A stretch of DNA of 64,000 bases from Gordonia heveisoli (GCF_030315745.1 NZ_JASXSH010000002.1:300207-364206), one strand, 5' to 3'. Positions 32,148 to 41,894 are shown, counted from the stretch's first letter. The notes: generated from the sequence alone by a model not told the origin. Numbers and translations are program-made.

Positions 32148-33224
32148 TTATCCATGCCGGAACTCCACCACGTCCCCGTCGACCATGACGTAGTCCTTGC
32201 CTTCCATCCGCACCTTGCCCGCGGCCTTGGCGGCGTTCATCGAACCGGCGTCGTCGAGGTCGGCGAAAGACACGATCTCGGCTTTGATGAAGCCCTTCTC
32301 GAAGTCGGTGTGGATCACTCCGGCCGCCTTCGGTGCCGTGTCACCGCGACGGATCGTCCAGGCGCGCGACTCTTTCGGACCGGCGGTCAGATAGGTCTGC
32401 AGGCCGAGGGTGTGGAAACCGGCGCGGGCCAGCTGACGCAGGCCCGGCTCATCCTGGCCGATCGAGTCGAGCAGTTCCTGGGCGTCGGCCTCGTCGAGTT
32501 CGAGCAGTTCGCTCTCGACCTTCGCGTCGAGGAAGACGGCGTCGGCGGGCGCGATGGCGTCGCGCAGCTCCTGCTTGCGGGCGTCGTCGGTGAGCACCGA
32601 CTCGTCGGCGTTGAAGACATACAGGAACGGCTTGGCGGTCAGCAGGTGCAGTTCGCGCACCGACGACAGGTCGAACTCGTCCCTGCTGGCGAACAGCGTC
32701 TTACCGCTGTCGAGGATCGCCTGCGCCTTCTTGGCGGCCTCGGCGATCGCAGCCTGATCCTTGTTCTTCTTGGCTTCCTTCTCCAGACGCGGAATAGCCT
32801 TCTCCAGCGTCTGCATGTCGGCCAGGATCAGTTCGGTCTCGATGACCTCGATGTCCGACAGCGGGTCGACGCGACCGTCGACGTGCACCACGTCGTCGTC
32901 GGCGAAAACGCGTACCACCTGGCAGATGGCGTCGGCCTCACGAATGTTGGCCAGGAACTGGTTGCCCATCCCCTCACCGACCGAGGCACCCTTGACGATG
33001 CCGGCGATGTCGACGAAGGAGACGGTCGCGGGCAGGATGCGTTCGCTGCCGAAGATTTCGGCGAGACGGCCCAGACGCGGGTCCGGGAGTTCGACGACAC
33101 CGATATTCGGCTCGATGGTGGCGAACGGATAGTTGGCCGCCAGCACGTCGTTACGGGTCAGGGCATTGAACAGGGTCGACTTGCCGACGTTGGGTAGACC
33201 GACGATTCCCAGGGTGAGGCTCAC
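32148..33224 (-). CDS. ychF: Redox-regulated ATPase YchF (Obg-like ATPase 1)
   Basis: 358 residues, full length. GLPNVGKSTLFNALT is the P-loop, DIAGIVKGASVGEGMGNQFL switch II, and the NKxE-like specificity loop is the altered FNADE that gives ATP preference. The C-terminal TGS domain ends in AAKAAGKVRMEGKDYVMVDGDVVEFRHG. A universally conserved ribosome-associated ATPase that links translation to oxidative stress. Confidence 0.97.
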   Translation of the reverse strand: MSLTLGIVGLPNVGKSTLFNALTRNDVLAANYPFATIEPNIGVVELPDPRLGRLAEIFGSERILPATVSFVDIAGIVKGASVGEGMGNQFLANIREADAICQVVRVFADDDVVHVDGRVDPLSDIEVIETELILADMQTLEKAIPRLEKEAKKNKDQAAIAEAAKKAQAILDSGKTLFASRDEFDLSSVRELHLLTAKPFLYVFNADESVLTDDARKQELRDAIAPADAVFLDAKVESELLELDEADAQELLDSIGQDEPGLRQLARAGFHTLGLQTYLTAGPKESRAWTIRRGDTAPKAAGVIHTDFEKGFIKAEIVSFADLDDAGSMNAAKAAGKVRMEGKDYVMVDGDVVEFRHG

Positions 33225-33269
33225 GGGCGTTGAGTGTATCGCCTCACCCGGACATCCCCACCCGCCGAC

Positions 33270-34481
33270 TCAGGCCGGATCGGGTGACGGGTCCCCCGGC
33301 CGCTCCGACTCGTCCTCGTCCACCGGCGTCCCCGGCGGCGGCAACGACTCCCCGGCACGCTCGGCTATCTGCTCGTTGATGTAGCGCAGCATCACGGTCA
33401 GCGCCGACGCCGCGGGCACCGCCAGGAACGCGCCAGTGATCCCGAACAGCGTGCCGCCCAACATGACCGACAGCAGCACTACCACCGCGTGCAGGTCCAT
33501 CGACTTGGCCTGCAACCACGGCTGCAGCACATTGCCTTCGAGCTGCTGCACGGCGAGGATCACGCCGAGCAGGATCAGCGCTGCGGTCACACCGTTGGAC
33601 ACCAACGCGATCAACACCGCGAGCGCACCGGCGACGAAGGCACCGACGATCGGGATGAAACCGCCGAGGAAGGTGATGACGATGAGCACCCCGGCCAGCG
33701 GGACGTTGAGCACCAGCAGACCGATACCGATCAGTGCGGCATCGACGAAACTCACCAACGCCTGGGTACGGATGAACCCGCCCAACGCATTCCACATCCG
33801 CACCAGCACCTCGCCGATGTGGGTGCCGCTGGGTTTGCCGACCGTCCGGTCCAGCCACGGCACGAATTTCGGGCCGTCCTTGAGGAAGAAGAACACCAGG
33901 ACGAGCGTGGTGAACACGGTCACCAGCATCGACGTCGCGGTACCGACACCGCTGAACACACCCTCCGCGATCGTCGACGAACTCGACTGGATCTTCTCGG
34001 TGATCGTGTGGACGATGTTGTCGAGTTGTTCGTCGCGGACGTTCAGCGGCGGACCCTGAATCCAATCCTGCAGACGTTTGACGCCGTCGACCGCCTTGTT
34101 CGCCAGGTCCGGCGATTGATCCACGATCGACGGCACGATGGCGCCGATGACACCGGCGAAAACGCCGAGCGCGACGAGCATCATCACCAATGCAGCCGCG
34201 GCGTCAGGCACCCGATGGCCACGCATCCAACGGACCGCCGGCCACAGAATCGTGCACGCGATGATGGCCAGCAGCACCGGCAGCAGGATCACCCACAGCT
34301 TGGCCAACAGCCACATCAGCACCCACAGCGTCGCCACGACGAGGATGACCTGCAAGCCGACCATCGCACACTGACGCAGGCCCGACATCATCACCGCGGT
34401 GCGGGTGGGGAATGCGGTCTCGGACTTCAGATCCCCCGACGGCGGCAGGGTCGATTCAGCCTCTCCGGATGTATCGCTCAC
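33270..34481 (-). CDS. AI-2E/PerM-family membrane transporter
   Basis: 403 residues with two hydrophobic clusters at residues 35-110 and 210-375 separated by an amphipathic region (NIVHTITEKIQSS), the normal layout of the UPF0118/AI-2E exporter family. Conserved TFLGGFIPIVGAFVAG and VVVLLSVMLGGTLFGITGAFLAVP segments are present. Family members export AI-2, Na+/H+ or are orphan permeases; function here is open. Both ends are acidic and Pro/Ser-rich. Confidence 0.87.
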   Translation of the reverse strand: MSDTSGEAESTLPPSGDLKSETAFPTRTAVMMSGLRQCAMVGLQVILVVATLWVLMWLLAKLWVILLPVLLAIIACTILWPAVRWMRGHRVPDAAAALVMMLVALGVFAGVIGAIVPSIVDQSPDLANKAVDGVKRLQDWIQGPPLNVRDEQLDNIVHTITEKIQSSSSTIAEGVFSGVGTATSMLVTVFTTLVLVFFFLKDGPKFVPWLDRTVGKPSGTHIGEVLVRMWNALGGFIRTQALVSFVDAALIGIGLLVLNVPLAGVLIVITFLGGFIPIVGAFVAGALAVLIALVSNGVTAALILLGVILAVQQLEGNVLQPWLQAKSMDLHAVVVLLSVMLGGTLFGITGAFLAVPAASALTVMLRYINEQIAERAGESLPPPGTPVDEDESERPGDPSPDPA

Positions 34482-34571
34482 GCGACGATCCTCACATACC
34501 GGGCCGACATCAGCAGGAAACGTCGGACATACGGCGCGGGAGGTCGCCGGCGAATTCGCCGCGACCGGCCG

Positions 34572-34961
34572 TCAGTGCTTCCGGAATTTGCCCGTGATGT
34601 AACGCACCAGGGCGTTCATCGCCTCCAGCTCGATGTTCACCGGGGTATAGCCGTCGTAGTAGCCGACCACCGGACGGTCGGCGGGGGCAGGATCCGTCGC
34701 GGGTACAACCATCCGCATCGCCGACGCCGACTCCGCGCGACCGGCGGGGGCGACCACCGTGCGTCGACGCGACTCGGTACGTAACAGTGCCGCGAGTTCG
34801 GCGTCGGGATCGATCGCACCGTCGGCGCGTTCGGCATCACACGCCTGTTTGATCGTGTCGGGCCCGTACAGCCCCATCATCATTTCCAGTCCCCACGCCG
34901 GCAGTTCGGCGAGGAGAAGGTCATCGCCGACATTCCGCGGACTGCGCCCCTCGAATTTCAT
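34572..34961 (-). CDS. Hypothetical cytosolic protein
   Basis: 129 residues, not recognised. It begins MKFEGRSPRNVGDDLLLAELP and ends VNIELEAMNALVRYITGKFRKH, with a variable Ala/Arg-rich middle. The conserved-looking ends with a variable centre suggest a real but lineage-specific gene. Third-position GC bias supports coding. Confidence 0.6.
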   Translation of the reverse strand: MKFEGRSPRNVGDDLLLAELPAWGLEMMMGLYGPDTIKQACDAERADGAIDPDAELAALLRTESRRRTVVAPAGRAESASAMRMVVPATDPAPADRPVVGYYDGYTPVNIELEAMNALVRYITGKFRKH

Positions 34962-35080
34962 GGCTCACATCGTGCCAGTAATTGTTAGGTACGTCACTCG
35001 AATCGTCCTACTCACCGGACACAATCGCGATGTCCGATACCCGCCAGCACGGGCGGTCGTCAGCTGCCACAGTGGAGGTC

Positions 35081-36553
35081 ATGACCCCGTCCGCAGTGAC
35101 CACCGACCTCGACTTCGATCGCTGCTACCGAGCCGTGCAGGCGCGTGACACCCGCTTCGACGGCCAGTTCTTCGTCTGCGTATCGACGACGGGCATCTAC
35201 TGCCGACCGTCCTGCCCGGCCCAGACGCCGCGGCCGCACAATGTCTCCTTCGTCCTGACCGGGGCGTCGGCGCAACAACAGGGATACCGGGCCTGCCGTC
35301 GCTGCGCGCCCGACGCCGTGCCCGGGTCCCCGCGGTGGAACGCCGGCGCCGACACCACCTCGCGGGCAATGCGGCTCATCGCCGACGGGGTCATCGAACG
35401 CGAAGGCGTCGGGGGCCTCGCCGACCGTCTGCGCTACTCCCCACGCCACCTCACGCGCGTCCTGACCGATCACCTCGGGGCAGGGCCGCTCGCACTGGCG
35501 CGGGCCCACCGCGCCACCAATGCGCGCATCCTCATCCAATGCACGACGCTGCCGATGTCGGAGATCGCGTTTGCGTCCGGATTCGCCAGTGTGCGGCAGT
35601 TCAACGACACCGTGCGCGACGTCTTCGCGATGACCCCCACCCAGCTGCGATCGGCCCGCGGAGCGCATCGCGACATCACCGGAACCACAGGCGGGATCAC
35701 CCTGCGACTGGCCTATCGCCCGCCCTACCGCTGGGCATGGATGCGCTGGTTCCTGACCTCGCACGCCGTCGCCGGGGTCGAGACGGTCACCGACGGCCCC
35801 GACTGGACCTTCCGGCGCGTGTTGTCACTCCCCCACGGCACCGCATCGGTACTGGTCAGCCCGCAAGCCGACCATGTCCGGATCACTCTGCGCCACCTGG
35901 ACATGCGGGACCTGGGCGTCGCGGTCAATCGGATCCGGCGCCTGCTGGACCTCGACGCCGACGTGGCCGCCGCCGAGGAGGTCCTCGGTTCCGATCCCGC
36001 ACTCGGGCCGCTGGTGGTCGCCGCGCCCGGCATTCGACTTCCCGGCAGCGTCGACCCCGCGGAGACGATCATCCGCACCATGATCGGCCAGCAGATCAGC
36101 GTCGCCGCCGCCCGAGTCCACCTCGACAACCTGGTCGACGCCCTCGGCGAACCCACCGACTGGCCCGACGACCAGGGCCGCTGCTTCCCGACCCCGGCGT
36201 CGATCGCCGAACACGGCCGGTCGGTACTTCGCGGCCCACGACGACGGATCGACTCGATCGTCGCGGTCGCCGCCGCACTGGCGGACAATCGGGTGGAACC
36301 GCACCCGGGGATGACTGCGTCAGATCTATATGCACAGTTGGTGGAGTTGCCGGGGATCGGTCCGTGGACCGCCGACATCGTCGCCATGCGCGTGACCGGG
36401 GATCCCGACATCGCACTCACCCATGACCTCGTCGTCGTCCACGCCATGAACGAACTCGGTATCGATCGCGGCGCGGCCGAGGGGTGGTCACCCTGGCGCT
36501 CATATGCGTCGATGCATCTGTGGCGCCACCGGTTGGCCGCCGCCGGCGCCTGA
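35081..36553 (+). CDS. Ada-AlkA fusion: methylphosphotriester sensor/AraC regulator plus 3-methyladenine DNA glycosylase II
   Basis: 490 residues. Cys41, Cys45, Cys72 and Cys75 (IYCRPSC and ACRRC) form the Ada N-terminal zinc site, whose first Cys accepts methyl from phosphotriesters. An AraC HTH pair follows (GGLADRLRYSPRHLTRVL, SEIAFASGFASVRQFNDTVR). The second half is AlkA: an N-terminal beta domain, then HhH-GPD with LPGIGPWTADIVAMRVTGDPD and the catalytic Asp in LTHDLVV. It excises alkylated bases and senses damage. GGAGG at about 7 nt precedes ATG 35081, ruling out the longer frame. ogt follows on the same strand. Confidence 0.93.
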   Translation: MTPSAVTTDLDFDRCYRAVQARDTRFDGQFFVCVSTTGIYCRPSCPAQTPRPHNVSFVLTGASAQQQGYRACRRCAPDAVPGSPRWNAGADTTSRAMRLIADGVIEREGVGGLADRLRYSPRHLTRVLTDHLGAGPLALARAHRATNARILIQCTTLPMSEIAFASGFASVRQFNDTVRDVFAMTPTQLRSARGAHRDITGTTGGITLRLAYRPPYRWAWMRWFLTSHAVAGVETVTDGPDWTFRRVLSLPHGTASVLVSPQADHVRITLRHLDMRDLGVAVNRIRRLLDLDADVAAAEEVLGSDPALGPLVVAAPGIRLPGSVDPAETIIRTMIGQQISVAAARVHLDNLVDALGEPTDWPDDQGRCFPTPASIAEHGRSVLRGPRRRIDSIVAVAAALADNRVEPHPGMTASDLYAQLVELPGIGPWTADIVAMRVTGDPDIALTHDLVVVHAMNELGIDRGAAEGWSPWRSYASMHLWRHRLAAAGA

Positions 36554-36634
36554 CCTTGGCCATCCCCCGATACCCGAACCACCAGCACTGAACAGACCAA
36601 CCCGAACAGCCCCACCCCGACCCGGGAGGTACCC

Positions 36635-37165
36635 ATGCCCACTACATCCATCCCGCTCGCCGCGGCAACGGCCACCATCACCACTCCGGACGGCCCCTTC
36701 ACCGTCGTCGCCGACGCCGAACTGCGCGTCCTCGCCTCCGGCTGGACCGACGACCCCGGCTACCTGACGACCCTCATCTCCCGGACCCTGCGCCCGTCGG
36801 AGGTAACCGCGTCCGGTGGTCTCGGTGCCATCACCGACGCGGTCGAGGCCTACTACGCCGGCGATCACGCCGCCCCCGACCGGATCGAGGTGGTGCAACG
36901 GTCGGGACCGTTCCTGGAGCGCGCCTGGGCCGTGTTACGCAAAGTCGAGGCCGGGTCGCCGGTGAGCTACACCGAACTCGCCGAACGCGCCGGGGAACCC
37001 GCCGCCGTCCGGGCGGCCGCGTCGTCGTGTGCCCGCAACGCCGCCGCACTGTTCGTGCCCTGCCATCGGGTGCTCCGCAGCGACGGCTCGCTGGGTGGAT
37101 TCCGCTACGGCCTCCCGATCAAACGGGCCCTGCTCGACCGCGAGGCCGTCATCGACGGATCCTGA
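36635..37165 (+). CDS. ogt: Methylated-DNA-protein cysteine methyltransferase
   Basis: 176 residues. The suicide acceptor motif PCHRVLRSDGSLGGFRYG is near residue 142. SPVSYTELAERAGEPAAVRAAASSCARN is the recognition-helix region. It transfers O6-alkyl groups from guanine to its own Cys. GGGAGG lies 5 nt before the ATG. It follows the Ada-AlkA gene by 81 bp, probably in the same adaptive-response unit. Confidence 0.94.
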   Translation: MPTTSIPLAAATATITTPDGPFTVVADAELRVLASGWTDDPGYLTTLISRTLRPSEVTASGGLGAITDAVEAYYAGDHAAPDRIEVVQRSGPFLERAWAVLRKVEAGSPVSYTELAERAGEPAAVRAAASSCARNAAALFVPCHRVLRSDGSLGGFRYGLPIKRALLDREAVIDGS

Positions 37166-37211
37166 ATCAGGCCGCCGATTTCTGTCGGTGCCGCCCGGCA
37201 ATATCGATGAC

Positions 37212-38381
37212 GTGATCACCGCAACCCTCGCCCTGCTGTTCGGTGTCGTCCTGGGGACGATCATCGGCTGGTCCGTGCACGCCGCGCGGTCGTCGGCCGC
37301 GGTCGCTGCGGCACACGCCGAGGTCGACGCGTTACGCGCCACGCGCGAGGACGTGGCGTCGTCGCTCTCCTGGGCCACCGAGGACGCCGCGCGCAGGCAA
37401 TCTTCGGCGATCGGATCCCAGGTCAACCACATCGTCGATCCACTCCGGACCACACTGGCCCAGCTGACCGACGAACTGCGGCGCGTCGAACACAACCGAG
37501 TCGGCGCCTACGCCGGGCTGTCCGAGCAGGTCCGCGGGATGCGCGCGGCGTCACAGGCCCTCAACGACCAGACCCGGCAGCTGGCCAACGCATTGCACAC
37601 CACCCACATCCGCGGGCGGTGGGGTGAGGTGCAGTTGGAGCGGGTGGTCGAGCTCGCGGGGATGACCAAACACTGCGACTTCGCCACGCAGGTGTCGGCG
37701 CGCACTGCCGAGAACGCCACCGTCCGTCCCGACCTGGTGGTCAATCTCGCCGGCGGCAAGACGATCGTCGTCGATGCGAAGGTTCCACTCGACGCGTATC
37801 TGCGCGCGGCGAATGCGGTCGAGAACGCCGACCGCGAGCGGTTGCTGAATGAGCACGCCCGGGCGGTCCGCACCCATGTCGCCAAGTTGTCCGGCAAGGC
37901 CTACTGGTCCGCCTTCGAGAATTCGCCGGAACTGGTGGTGATGTTCTTGCCCGGCGACGCGGTGCTGGAGTCGGCCGCCCGCATCGATGCCGAGCTGATC
38001 GAGACGGCCTTCGCCCGCAACGTCGTCATCGCGACGCCGACGACACTGATCGCACTGTTGCGCACGGTCGCACTCGGGTGGCGGCACGACGCCATGGCCC
38101 GCGACGCCGCAGTCATCCACGAGTTGGGCACGCAGTTGCATCGGCGCCTCCACAGTGTCCTGTCCCATCTCGACGCGGTCGGCACGTCACTCCGCCGAAC
38201 CGTCGAGTCCTACAACTCCGTGATCGGAGTCACCGAAAATCGTCTCGGCGTGACCGCCCGCCGCCTGGCCGAGCTCGAAGCACTGGGCGAAACCGACGAT
38301 CCGCCCACACCGAAGGTGATCCACGACACCTGCCGGACACCAAGTACGACACCTCCGGCCCGGCGTTTAACCGATTTCTGA
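37212..38381 (+). CDS. rmuC: DNA recombination protein RmuC
   Basis: 389 residues from GTG 37212. An N-terminal membrane anchor (TATLALLFGVVLGTIIGW) is followed by a coiled-coil region and the RmuC nuclease-like domain: IRGRWGEVQLERVVELAGM, RPDLVVNLAGGKTIVVDAKVPLDAY and MFLPGDAVLESAARID. The PD-(D/E)xK-like core is in VVDAKVP. RmuC limits rearrangements at inverted repeats in E. coli. The upstream extension to 37029 overlaps ogt and is rejected. Confidence 0.92.
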   Translation: MITATLALLFGVVLGTIIGWSVHAARSSAAVAAAHAEVDALRATREDVASSLSWATEDAARRQSSAIGSQVNHIVDPLRTTLAQLTDELRRVEHNRVGAYAGLSEQVRGMRAASQALNDQTRQLANALHTTHIRGRWGEVQLERVVELAGMTKHCDFATQVSARTAENATVRPDLVVNLAGGKTIVVDAKVPLDAYLRAANAVENADRERLLNEHARAVRTHVAKLSGKAYWSAFENSPELVVMFLPGDAVLESAARIDAELIETAFARNVVIATPTTLIALLRTVALGWRHDAMARDAAVIHELGTQLHRRLHSVLSHLDAVGTSLRRTVESYNSVIGVTENRLGVTARRLAELEALGETDDPPTPKVIHDTCRTPSTTPPARRLTDF

Positions 38382-38404
38382 GGAAGACCCGGTAGCGTGA
38401 TCAC

Positions 38405-39229
38405 GTGCCTTCTCCACAACGCGCCCGAGCAGCTGTACCGCTCGATCAACAGTCGGTGCTGCCGACTGTGCGTGGCGTCCCGTGGTGGGGCGCGGTGCTG
38501 GTTGCCATCGTCTTCGCCGGCGTCGGCGCCATGCTCGACGACACACCGAACGGCGATCTGGGCTCGACGTACAAGTTCTTCCTCTTCGTCGGCTGTGTTG
38601 CGGCCGCCCTCGCCGTACGCCGCCGCGCCCTGTTCACCGCGGCGGTACAGCCTCCGCTGATCGGCCTCGGCATCAGCCTCGCGACGCTGTACCAGATCCA
38701 CCACGACCAGGCCGACAACCTCAAGGGCCTGCTGGTCACGGTGATCCCGAAGCTTGCCGCAACCTTCCCAGCGATGGCGACGACCTTCGTCGTGACCTTG
38801 CTGATCGTGGTCGGACGCTGGTACATCACTCGCTCCGCCGGCAATGGTGGCAAGAAGTCGGACGCCAAGGACGCCGCCCCCAGGACGAGCGCAGCCAAGG
38901 CGACCGCAGCCAAAACCACAACAGCCAAGACCACAACAGCCAAGACCACCGCGACCCGCAGCCGGACCGCGCCGAAGTCGACTGGCGACACGACTGCGAC
39001 CGGCACACCGGCGGGCGCCACGAAGGCCCCCGGCGAGCGTGGCGCTTCCGCAGCGACCCGCCAGCGCGCACCGCGCCCGCGCGAAGCAGGCACCGCCCGG
39101 ACGACCGCCGCGCCCGAAACCCCGCGGAAGCGAGCCACCGCCGGTCAGGTGCTGCGCAAAGACGGCGGACCCCAGCTCGGCGACGACCCGCAGGCCGCTG
39201 CGGGACCGGTCAGCCGAGATTCTCGCTGA
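38405..39229 (+). CDS. DUF6542-type membrane protein with low-complexity basic tail
   Basis: 274 residues. Four hydrophobic segments occupy residues 25-140 (VPWWGAVLVAIVFAGVGAML onward). The remaining half is a Lys/Ala/Thr/Arg-rich tail with repeats such as AAKTTTAKTTTAK, resembling histone-like or DNA-binding low-complexity tails. The membrane part matches a family common in Mycobacteriales next to xseA/ychF loci. Starts GTG 38405. The 3' end overlaps the convergent nucleosidase gene by 20 bp. Confidence 0.75.
   Translation: MPSPQRARAAVPLDQQSVLPTVRGVPWWGAVLVAIVFAGVGAMLDDTPNGDLGSTYKFFLFVGCVAAALAVRRRALFTAAVQPPLIGLGISLATLYQIHHDQADNLKGLLVTVIPKLAATFPAMATTFVVTLLIVVGRWYITRSAGNGGKKSDAKDAAPRTSAAKATAAKTTTAKTTTAKTTATRSRTAPKSTGDTTATGTPAGATKAPGERGASAATRQRAPRPREAGTARTTAAPETPRKRATAGQVLRKDGGPQLGDDPQAAAGPVSRDSR
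38915..38944 (+). repeat. 15-bp in-frame tandem repeat in the DUF6542 gene tail
   Basis: ACCACAACAGCCAAG occurs twice exactly (38915-38929, 38930-38944), coding TTTAK repeats, with degenerate copies on both sides. Confidence 0.85.
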
Positions 39230-39761
39230 GCCAGTCGCCGAGCCGGCGAGCAGCCGCATCGACGAGTGCCGGCCATTCCATCGCACCTTCATCGGCGCTG
39301 TCGCTGACCACCTTCACCAGTCGGCAGGCGACGCCGAATTCGCTGCTGACGTGGGCCACGGCCGCACCTTCCATATCCACGAGGTCCGCACGACGAGCGA
39401 GTTGCGCACGCCGGGCCGAGTCTGCGACGAAGGTGTCGCCGGACGCCAACACGCTGCCGTCGCCATCGGGTAGTTCCCAGACGTCGACCATGTCGTAGCC
39501 CATGGTGCGCAGTTCGGTCGCACTGATGTCGTGTTCGACGACCGTGGACGGCACGAACAGTCCCGCATGGTGGTCGTGCAGGGCGCCAGCGGTCCCGATG
39601 TTGATGATCTGCGCGACCGGCGCACCGAGGGTCAATTCTCGTGCCAAGGCCATCGTTGCGCGGACCTTGCCGATACCGGTGATCAGCAACCGTGATCCGG
39701 TGGGCACGTAGTGGGCTTCGGCGCGGGTCGCCGACACGATCAGGACGGAGTCATCAGGCAC
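39210..39761 (-). CDS. Nucleoside phosphorylase/MTA-SAH nucleosidase family protein
   Basis: 183 residues, a compact PNP_UDP_1 domain: LITGIGKVRATMALARELT, IINIGTAGAL, GYDMVDVWE, VDMEGAAVAHVSSEFGVACRLVKVVSDSAD. The MEGAA Glu and the SDSAD Asp are the usual purine-ribose contacts. Shorter than MtnN (about 230), lacking part of the N-terminal strand. It likely cleaves 5'-methylthioadenosine, S-adenosylhomocysteine or a related nucleoside. Confidence 0.85.
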   Translation of the reverse strand: MPDDSVLIVSATRAEAHYVPTGSRLLITGIGKVRATMALARELTLGAPVAQIINIGTAGALHDHHAGLFVPSTVVEHDISATELRTMGYDMVDVWELPDGDGSVLASGDTFVADSARRAQLARRADLVDMEGAAVAHVSSEFGVACRLVKVVSDSADEGAMEWPALVDAAARRLGDWLSENLG

Positions 39762-39807
39762 GCCGACGATTATCGCGTGTGCGTAGCCATTTCACCGCAG
39801 GCGGGCG

Positions 39808-40749
39808 TCAGGTTCCGGAGGGAAGGTCGCGATCGGCGGCCGCCTTGGCTTCCAGCGCACGCCCGCTCACCCGGGCGAGGTGATCGAACTGATTGTTGGC
39901 GATGCGCATCACGATCTCGTAGGGCAGCGCGAACTTGCGCGCCCACCAGTAGCCGAAACGGATGTCGAAGGACGTGTAGACGATGAAACGATTCTTGCGG
40001 ATGCCCTTCAGAATCGCCGACGCCGCCTTGTCCGGGCTGACCGCAACCTTGTGAAAGTTGTCGATCTGCGCCTTCACCCGTGGATCCGCGCGGTCGACCC
40101 CGACGATCTCGACGGTGTCCACCAGCGGGGTGTCGACGCCGCCGGGGCATACCAACGACACCCCGATGTGATGGCGACGCAGGTCGAAGCGCAGTACCTC
40201 CGAGACACCGCGGATGCCGAATTTGCTGGCGCTGTAGGCACCATGCCATGGCAGTGCGAGCAGTCCCGCGGCCGACGCCACATTCACCAGATGACCACCC
40301 GCACCGCGGCGAACCATCTGCGGGACAAAACATTCGATGATGTGGATGGGGCCCATCAGATTGACGTCGACCATCTTTCGCCAGTGCCGATGTTCGAGGT
40401 TCTCGACGGTCCCCCACGCGGAGACACCGGCGATGTTCATCACCACGTCCATCGTCCCGACTTCGGCGTCGACCTGGGTGGCAAAGGATTTGACCCAGTC
40501 GTAGTCGGAGACATCTCCGGCGAGGTGGTAGATCACCGCCTCGTCGGTGGCGTTGATCTCGGCGACCACCGCGTCGAGTTGGTCGGCCCGCAGATCGGTC
40601 AGTACGAGTTCGGCACCGGCTGCGGCCGCGGCCCGCGCGGTGGCCGCGCCGATTCCGCTGGCCGCCCCGGTGATCAGTACCTTGCGTCCGCGCAGGGTGG
40701 GCACCGGGGTGTCCATGACGACGAGATCCTTGAGATCGCTCAGGCGCAT
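39808..40749 (-). CDS. SDR-family oxidoreductase
   Basis: 313 residues. ITGAASGIGAATARAAAAAG is the NAD(P) loop (TGxxxGIG), MNIAGVSAWG the NNAG-equivalent, and the catalytic set is Ser in VNVASAAG with YSASK. A 60-residue C-terminal extension (FIVYTSFDIRFGYWWARKFALPYEIV) with a hydrophobic helix resembles mycobacterial SDRs acting on long-chain or lipid alcohols. Substrate unknown. ATG at 40716 (VVMDTP) is a possible shorter start. Confidence 0.87.
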   Translation of the reverse strand: MRLSDLKDLVVMDTPVPTLRGRKVLITGAASGIGAATARAAAAAGAELVLTDLRADQLDAVVAEINATDEAVIYHLAGDVSDYDWVKSFATQVDAEVGTMDVVMNIAGVSAWGTVENLEHRHWRKMVDVNLMGPIHIIECFVPQMVRRGAGGHLVNVASAAGLLALPWHGAYSASKFGIRGVSEVLRFDLRRHHIGVSLVCPGGVDTPLVDTVEIVGVDRADPRVKAQIDNFHKVAVSPDKAASAILKGIRKNRFIVYTSFDIRFGYWWARKFALPYEIVMRIANNQFDHLARVSGRALEAKAAADRDLPSGT

Positions 40750-40802
40750 ACGATCGACCCTAGTCGTCTCGGGCGGCGGACTCAGCCGAACACCGCCGCG
40801 TC

Positions 40803-41834
40803 TCAGATCGGCAGTTTGCCGCCGAAGAGGCCATAGATCACCCCGAGCATGGCCTTGAGTACCTGCGCCGAGACATCTTGTCCTTCACCGAGCATCAGCT
40901 GTGCCATTACCTGCGGGTCGCTGGTGGCGAGCAGCTTCTGCACGAACGGGAGCACGATCGACAGGCCGGGATCGTCGGTGGCGGGCGGAGTGCTCGCCTG
41001 CGGATTCGGCGTAGTGGCCGACGCGGCCGCGTCACCCTTGACGTAGCCGAGGATGCCGTTGGTGATCGCCATCGCATACTTGAGCTGACCGCCCTTGTCC
41101 GACAGCTGTTTGGCCTCGGCCGGGTTGGACAGGTTGCCCATCTCGACGAAGACCAACGGCACGGTGGTCAGGTTGGAACCCGCGATATCCGAACGTGTCT
41201 GGATGCCGTTGTCGGCACCGGCGTAGTTGGCGGCCGGGAAACCCGCCTTAAGGAAGGCGTCGCGCATCACGGTTGACGCCTTGCGCCCCTCGCCGCCCTG
41301 CACCCGGCTGGCGGTGGCATCGGGTAGCGGCAGCTTGGGCACGATCAGGTGGAAGCCCTTCTTGCCGGCGTCGGCGCCCGTGGTGGTGGAGTCGGCGTGG
41401 ATGCTGACCGCGACTGCGGCACCGGACCGGCTGGCCGCGGCGGCGCGCTGGTCGACGCAACCGCCCCATCCGGTGTCGTCGGGGCGGGACAGCACCACGC
41501 GTGCGCCCTGGTCTTCCAGTCCGGCCTTGACCAGTTGGGTGATCTGCCAGTTGATGGTGTGTTCCTTGGCGCCGGTCACCGCGGTCGCACCGGTCGTCTG
41601 GCAGGCCTTCTTGCCGCCGCGACCGTCGGGTACCTGGGCGTTGAGGTTGTGTCCGGCCGAACTGCCCTGGTGGCCGGGGTCGAGGAAGATAGTCTTACCG
41701 GCCAGGCTCTTGGCCGCCGGGGCGGCGGATGCCGGTGCCACCGAAGTCGCGGCCGTGAGCACTGTCGTACCCGTCAGCAGCGCAACCGCGGCGGCGGCGA
41801 ACGGCAGGCGGCGAGAACGTCGTTGTTGGGTCAT
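40803..41834 (-). CDS. Secreted N-acetylmuramoyl-L-alanine amidase (Ami1/Rv3717-like)
   Basis: 343 residues. Signal peptide with basic MTQQRRSRRL and hydrophobic PFAAAAVALLTGTTVLTA, ending ASAAP. The Amidase_3 domain shows the zinc ligands in FLDPGHQG, KEHTINWQ and SIHADS, and the catalytic Glu in VFVEMGNLSN. A loop with two Cys and a Gly-rich insert is as in Rv3717. It cleaves the peptide from the glycan strand of peptidoglycan. A C-terminal tail of about 80 residues (TPNPQAST onward) is extra. ATG 41858 is an alternative start. Confidence 0.88.
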   Translation of the reverse strand: MTQQRRSRRLPFAAAAVALLTGTTVLTAATSVAPASAAPAAKSLAGKTIFLDPGHQGSSAGHNLNAQVPDGRGGKKACQTTGATAVTGAKEHTINWQITQLVKAGLEDQGARVVLSRPDDTGWGGCVDQRAAAASRSGAAVAVSIHADSTTTGADAGKKGFHLIVPKLPLPDATASRVQGGEGRKASTVMRDAFLKAGFPAANYAGADNGIQTRSDIAGSNLTTVPLVFVEMGNLSNPAEAKQLSDKGGQLKYAMAITNGILGYVKGDAAASATTPNPQASTPPATDDPGLSIVLPFVQKLLATSDPQVMAQLMLGEGQDVSAQVLKAMLGVIYGLFGGKLPI

Positions 41835-41894
41835 CGCGGTACTGGGCGATGAGCACATGGGTGCTCAGGGTTCGCCCCTCTCCCTTCCATTAAG

